Assembly: GCA_035545895.1 (NCBI GenBank)
Contig: DASZXJ010000133.1
Coordinates: forward strand, 1 to 8,956
Direction of reading: 5' to 3'
Source: DASZXJ01 sp035545895
Lineage (GTDB): Bacteria; Planctomycetota; Phycisphaerae; Tepidisphaerales; Tepidisphaeraceae
DNA length: 8,956 bases
Positions 6,001 through 8,956 of this stretch are shown here, piece after piece (within the stretch, counting starts at the first letter, position 1; every line of letters begins with the position of its first letter). The notes beneath the pieces were generated by a model. It made no database searches. It was not told the DNA's origin and was given only the letters and a program-made list of their open reading frames with translations. The position numbers and the translations under genes are program-made.

Positions 6001-6660
6001 ATGACTCCCCTCTGGCCGGCGCTTTGGTTGTCGCTGCGCATCGCTTTTATCGCGACCCTACTGACCGTTCTCATCGGCGTGCCGCTGGCGATGGTCATGT
6101 CCCGGCGAACCTTCTCCGGCAAGGGATTGATCGAAGGGCTCATCATGATGCCCCTGGTTCTGCCGCCGACGGTCGTCGGTTACTGCATCATCATGCTGCT
6201 CGGCGCGCGCGGATTGCTCGGCCAATGGTTTCATGAGTGGTTCGACTACTCAATGATCTTTCGCATCGAGGGCGCGGTGCTTGCCGCCGCCATCGTCGCG
6301 CTGCCGATGCTGTACATCCCCGCCAAGGCTGCGTTTGCTTCGGTCGATCACGATCTTGAAGACCTGGCGCGATGCCTGGGCGCCAGCCGCTTTCAATTAT
6401 TCTGGCATGTGAGTATTCCGCTCGCCCGGCGGGGATTGGTCAGCGGCATATTGCTGGCGTTTGCGAGGTCGCTCGGTGAATTCGGCGCGACGATCATGGT
6501 CTTTGGCTGGCAACCGAATCGCATTACGTTGCCGATTTCGATCTATGCGGATTTCGAGCAGAACCAGCTTGACCACGCCGGCGGTGCGGTGATTGCTTTA
6601 TCCATTCTGTCGCTGGCGCTGGTGATGGCGTACAACAGCTCTTCGACGAGCCGCCCATGA
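6001..6660 (+). CDS. modB: Molybdate ABC transporter permease ModB
   Basis: Inner-membrane permease subunit for ATP-driven molybdate uptake. The 219 aa from ATG 6001 match the usual 220-230 aa of ModB. About five hydrophobic segments are visible (roughly 8-32, 44-70, 91-112, 143-168, 193-212). MMPLVLPPTVVGY (49-61) is characteristic of ModB. The cytoplasmic EAA loop that contacts the ATPase is at about 119-140 (LEDLARCLGASRFQLFWHVSIP), followed by FARSLGEFGATIMVFG (154-169), which separates molybdate permeases from most relatives. A close homologue such as a tungstate permease cannot be excluded. Upstream lie a strong promoter and a Mo-box-like site. An out-of-frame 21-codon frame (5939-6004) ends in an ATGA overlap with the start. 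Only a weak CAGG lies before the ATG. No modA or modC is adjacent: the ATGA at 6657 opens a frame that stops after five codons. Confidence 0.9.
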   Translation: MTPLWPALWLSLRIAFIATLLTVLIGVPLAMVMSRRTFSGKGLIEGLIMMPLVLPPTVVGYCIIMLLGARGLLGQWFHEWFDYSMIFRIEGAVLAAAIVALPMLYIPAKAAFASVDHDLEDLARCLGASRFQLFWHVSIPLARRGLVSGILLAFARSLGEFGATIMVFGWQPNRITLPISIYADFEQNQLDHAGGAVIALSILSLALVMAYNSSSTSRP

Positions 6661-6670
6661 CGCAATTTGC

Positions 6671-6787
6671 CTAATGATGACGGCGCAAGCCCATCGCAGC
6701 CGCCATCATTATCCCCATGCAAAGCATCGAAGGCTCGGGAACAAGCACGGTGAAGTTACTCGTGCCGCTGGCGAAGTCGGCACGGAC
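6671..6787 (-). pseudogene. Orphan PEP-CTERM sorting tail (3' remnant of an exported-protein gene)
   Basis: Read on the minus strand, the 38 codons between the cydB stop (TAA 6788-6790) and a TAG at 6671-6673 end with the full tripartite PEP-CTERM signal. A short soluble stretch (ADFASGTSNFTVL) leads to VPEPS, then the hydrophobic segment MLCMGIMMAAAMG, then the basic end LRRHH and stop. This signal normally directs surface proteins to an exosortase for processing. There is no suitable start codon and no room for the rest of a protein, so this is the 3' end of a gene whose body is gone. It abuts cydB with no gap and happens to be in the same frame. It implies that the genome has, or had, a PEP-CTERM/exosortase system. 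Confidence 0.8.
6672..6711. terminator. Hairpin between convergent modB and cydB
   Basis: The arms TAATGATGACGGC (6672-6684) and GCCGCCATCATTA (6699-6711) pair at 12 of 13 positions (one A-C mismatch) around a 14-nt loop. The stem starts 12 bp after the modB stop codon and covers the last codons of the PEP-CTERM remnant. No T-run follows in either direction. Its site between converging genes makes a bidirectional terminator or mRNA-end role plausible, but not shown. Confidence 0.4.
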
Positions 6788-7813
6788 TTAATAGCTTTCT
6801 TCCGCGAGAACGACATGTCCCTTAAAGCAGCGATAGATGACTGCCGTGTATCCGATGACCAGGGGCATGCCGACCAGCGCGATGATGAACATGGTCTGAA
6901 GCGTCAACTGGCTTGAGCTGCTGTTGTAGATTGTCAAGCTATTTGCAGCCCCGGGTTTTGCAGGCAAAAGTATCGGAAACAAGGTCACTGCCGAGGCAGC
7001 CACAAGCAAGCCCACAGCCAACGACGATGCGCAAAACGCCATTCGATAACTGGGAACCGGGCTGAACAATATCATTCCGATCGCCAGCAGAGATGCCGCA
7101 AGGGGCAATGCGATCATTCCAAAAACAGCGGGACGTTCGGTGACGAAAGACATGCGTTCGGGCGCGACATACCACGTGGCCGCACCGGCGACGGCGGGAA
7201 GGATCAGCACCGCCGGCCACAATCGTTTGACGACGCGAACAATCCTGCGCCGATACTCGCCGGACGTCTTGTTGCAAAGATAGATTCCGCCATGAAGCGT
7301 AAACAGTAAAACCGTGAATACACCGATCAGAACCGAATACGGATTGAGCAGGCTCAGAAAAGTGCCGGTGAAATCGCCCTTTTCATTAAGAGGAACTCCG
7401 TGAACAACATTGCCCAAGGCAACGCCAAGCAATACCGGCGGAAGGAAACTGCCCACGACAAACGCGATATCCCAGAAACTTCGCCACGCGGGCGAATCCA
7501 CTTTCCCGCGAAATTCCATCGATACGGCGCGAAAGATCAGCGCCATCAGCAGAAGCATTAACGCCAGATAAAAACCACTGAAGACGGCGGCATAAACAGG
7601 CGGAAACGCCGCGAACAGCGCTCCGCCGCCCGTCAGGAGCCAGACCTCGTTGCCATCCCACACCGGGGCAATGGAGTTGATGGAGATTCGACGCTCATTT
7701 TCGCCGCGCGAGAGCAAATGCAATATTCCCACGCCAAAATCAAAGCCGTCGAGAATCGCATATCCGCCAAGCAGGACAAAAATGAGGATGAACCAGATTG
7801 TTTGCAAAAGCAT
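6788..7813 (-). CDS. cydB: Cytochrome bd quinol oxidase subunit II
   Basis: Membrane partner of CydA in the bd-type terminal oxidase, which oxidises quinol and reduces O2 to water. The 341-aa length fits the shorter CydB forms (E. coli is about 379). Diagnostic motifs are GGYAILDGFDFGVG (16-29) near the N-terminus, APVWDGNEVWLLTGGGALFAAFP (49-71) and the C-terminal TLQTMFIIALVGMPLVIGYT (304-323). Eight to nine hydrophobic segments are evident. The protein ends in EESY, a usual kind of CydB terminus, so the stop at 6788 appears genuine and not a truncation. The ATG lies 15 bp after the cydA stop, with GAGAAG as a modest RBS, so both genes should form one operon (cydA first). No small CydX-like frame follows; the DNA after the stop is a PEP-CTERM remnant instead. 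Confidence 0.95.
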   Translation of the reverse strand: MLLQTIWFILIFVLLGGYAILDGFDFGVGILHLLSRGENERRISINSIAPVWDGNEVWLLTGGGALFAAFPPVYAAVFSGFYLALMLLLMALIFRAVSMEFRGKVDSPAWRSFWDIAFVVGSFLPPVLLGVALGNVVHGVPLNEKGDFTGTFLSLLNPYSVLIGVFTVLLFTLHGGIYLCNKTSGEYRRRIVRVVKRLWPAVLILPAVAGAATWYVAPERMSFVTERPAVFGMIALPLAASLLAIGMILFSPVPSYRMAFCASSLAVGLLVAASAVTLFPILLPAKPGAANSLTIYNSSSSQLTLQTMFIIALVGMPLVIGYTAVIYRCFKGHVVLAEESY

Positions 7814-7828
7814 TTTATACTTCTCGCG

Positions 7829-8956
7829 TTAAGCGATGGACAATGTCTGTCTGTCCGATGAAGCAGGAATATCGCCGCCCGTTTCGTTCGGAGGCCCGTG
7901 TTGGATCTTTTTCACAAGGAGAAATACGTAAAGTGCGCCGAGCATCAGGTAGAGCAATCCGAACATGACGATTGAAAAGAGAACTTCACCGGCGCCGACA
8001 GTTGCGCTGAATGCGTCGGCCGTGCGCGTCAGGCCGTAGACGATCCATGGCTGCCTTCCGACCTCCGCAGCCATCCATCCCAGTTGACAGGCTGCAAGCG
8101 GCAACGGAATTGAGCAGACGAGGATCAAAAGGAATTTCCGGCTTGTCCAAAGCGAACCATTTTTCCATTTCCAATTCGCGAGCATCATCAGGGCGATGAA
8201 ATAGGTGCCCAACAGAACCATGTTATGGAAGGAGACAAACGTCAACCAAAGCGGGGGAACGTTTTCGGTTGGAAACTCATTAATCCCGCGGATCGGCGCC
8301 TTCATGTCTCCAAACGCCAGGAGGCTGAGAATGCCGGGCACTTCAAACCGGGCTTTCAGTTCCGGAGGCCTGGTAAATGGAATCGCGAACACGACCAGCG
8401 GCGCCGCGTTTTGGCTTGAATAAAGTCCCTCGATGGCGGCAAATTTTTCCGGTTGAGTGCGGGCGACCTGCCTTGCGTGCTCGTGGCCGAAGGGAAATGC
8501 AACCAACACGCTGGAAATCAAGCCAACGACCAAAGCGATTTTCAGTGCTCGTCTGGCCAATTCATCCCGTGAATCTCGGCGCAGCAGACACGCCGCAATG
8601 CCCGCCATGAAGAATGAGCCGCATACGATTGCAGCCGTGACCGTGTGAAGAAATCTGGGCAAGGTTGACGGGTTGAAAATCGCCTGGGCGAAGCTGGTCA
8701 GTTCCGCCCTGCCGTCGCGAACGACAAAACCCGCCGGAGTCTGCATCCAAGAGTCGGCGACTAGGATCCAGAACGCGGAGAGGGTTGAACCGATCGCCAC
8801 CATGACGATAGAGGTCAGATGCACGCCCTTGGATACTTTTTTGCGGCCGAACAAATACAGGCCGAGAAATCCAGACTCCAGGAAGAACGCGAGCACGCCT
8901 TCCGCCGCCAGTGGAGCGCCAAATATGTCGCCTACAAACTTGCTATAACGAGCCCA
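7829..8956 (-). CDS. cydA: Cytochrome bd quinol oxidase subunit I (5' end outside the window)
   Basis: Haem-bearing subunit of the bd oxidase; 375 residues are visible. The reading frame stays open to the window edge, where the fragment begins WARYSKFVGDIFGAPLAAEG. This aligns with about residue 81 of E. coli CydA, so roughly 80 N-terminal residues, including the first haem-ligand His, are missing. Counting from the visible W as 1: Glu19 and Glu27 correspond to E. coli E99 and E107, His104 (RFLHT) to H186 and Met246 (FHNM) to M393, both haem b558 ligands. Lys171 and Glu176 (KFAAIE) match the quinol-site K252 and E257. GRQPW (300-304) is the family signature. Only 70 residues separate Glu176 from Met246, against 136 in E. 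coli, so this is the short-Q-loop form. An apparent start at 8896 is an internal GTG (Val21), not the true start. Promoter and upstream regulation are off the window. Confidence 0.95.
   Translation of the reverse strand, partial: WARYSKFVGDIFGAPLAAEGVLAFFLESGFLGLYLFGRKKVSKGVHLTSIVMVAIGSTLSAFWILVADSWMQTPAGFVVRDGRAELTSFAQAIFNPSTLPRFLHTVTAAIVCGSFFMAGIAACLLRRDSRDELARRALKIALVVGLISSVLVAFPFGHEHARQVARTQPEKFAAIEGLYSSQNAAPLVVFAIPFTRPPELKARFEVPGILSLLAFGDMKAPIRGINEFPTENVPPLWLTFVSFHNMVLLGTYFIALMMLANWKWKNGSLWTSRKFLLILVCSIPLPLAACQLGWMAAEVGRQPWIVYGLTRTADAFSATVGAGEVLFSIVMFGLLYLMLGALYVFLLVKKIQHGPPNETGGDIPASSDRQTLSIA

Noticed and set aside
6671..7813. A single cydB-PEP-CTERM gene joined by stop-codon read-through
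   Set aside because: CydB ends with a typical C-terminus at the TAA, an exosortase tail makes no sense on an integral oxidase subunit, and the shared frame has a one-in-three chance.
1..8956. CRISPR array, insertion sequence, tRNA, rRNA, phage-defence or toxin-antitoxin genes
   Set aside because: No spaced repeat arrays, transposase motifs, cloverleaf-like sequences or defence-type domains were found on either strand.

Overview
The window looks like chromosomal DNA from a free-living, moderately GC-rich bacterium. The PVC group is the best guess, and Planctomycetota (Phycisphaerae-like) ahead of Verrucomicrobiota. The clues are a PEP-CTERM sorting tail, a secreted PL1 pectate lyase with Asp-rich calcium loops at its C-terminus, a multidomain 'sialate O-acetylesterase', a peroxiredoxin/2OG-oxygenase fusion and a short-Q-loop cytochrome bd. 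This placement is inference from gene content; there is no rRNA or other marker.

Layout. Positions 1-314 are non-coding apart from a possible 16-codon gene end. They hold a 12-bp inverted repeat, a run of 13 C and a good sigma70-like promoter. Homoserine dehydrogenase (hom, 315-1637, +) follows with almost no leader. A hairpin and a 13-bp direct repeat separate it from a secreted pectate lyase (1695-2996, +), which ends in a strong 16-bp stem-loop. A peroxiredoxin/2OG-Fe(II) oxygenase fusion (3104-4234, -) lies convergent to it and divergent from a secreted SGNH esterase (4457-5899, +). The esterase stop codon overlaps a near-consensus promoter. Between its -35 and -10 boxes is an inverted repeat resembling the Mo-box bound by ModE-type regulators, and modB (6001-6660, +) follows. 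On the minus strand, cydB (6788-7813) and the 5'-truncated cydA (7829 to the window edge) form a bd-type quinol oxidase operon. Between modB and cydB lies a 38-codon orphan PEP-CTERM tail, the 3' end of a lost exported-protein gene.

How the genes relate. This is a mosaic of short transcription units rather than one system. Hom serves Thr/Met synthesis. The lyase and the esterase are both exported and could cooperate on acetylated pectin-like polysaccharide, although they are not in one operon. CydAB is a high-oxygen-affinity terminal oxidase. ModB is a molybdate permease subunit whose usual partners modA and modC are not adjacent. I see no defence system, mobile element, CRISPR array, tRNA or rRNA. 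The most informative oddities are the Mo-box-like operator in front of an orphan modB and the PEP-CTERM remnant abutting the cydB stop codon.
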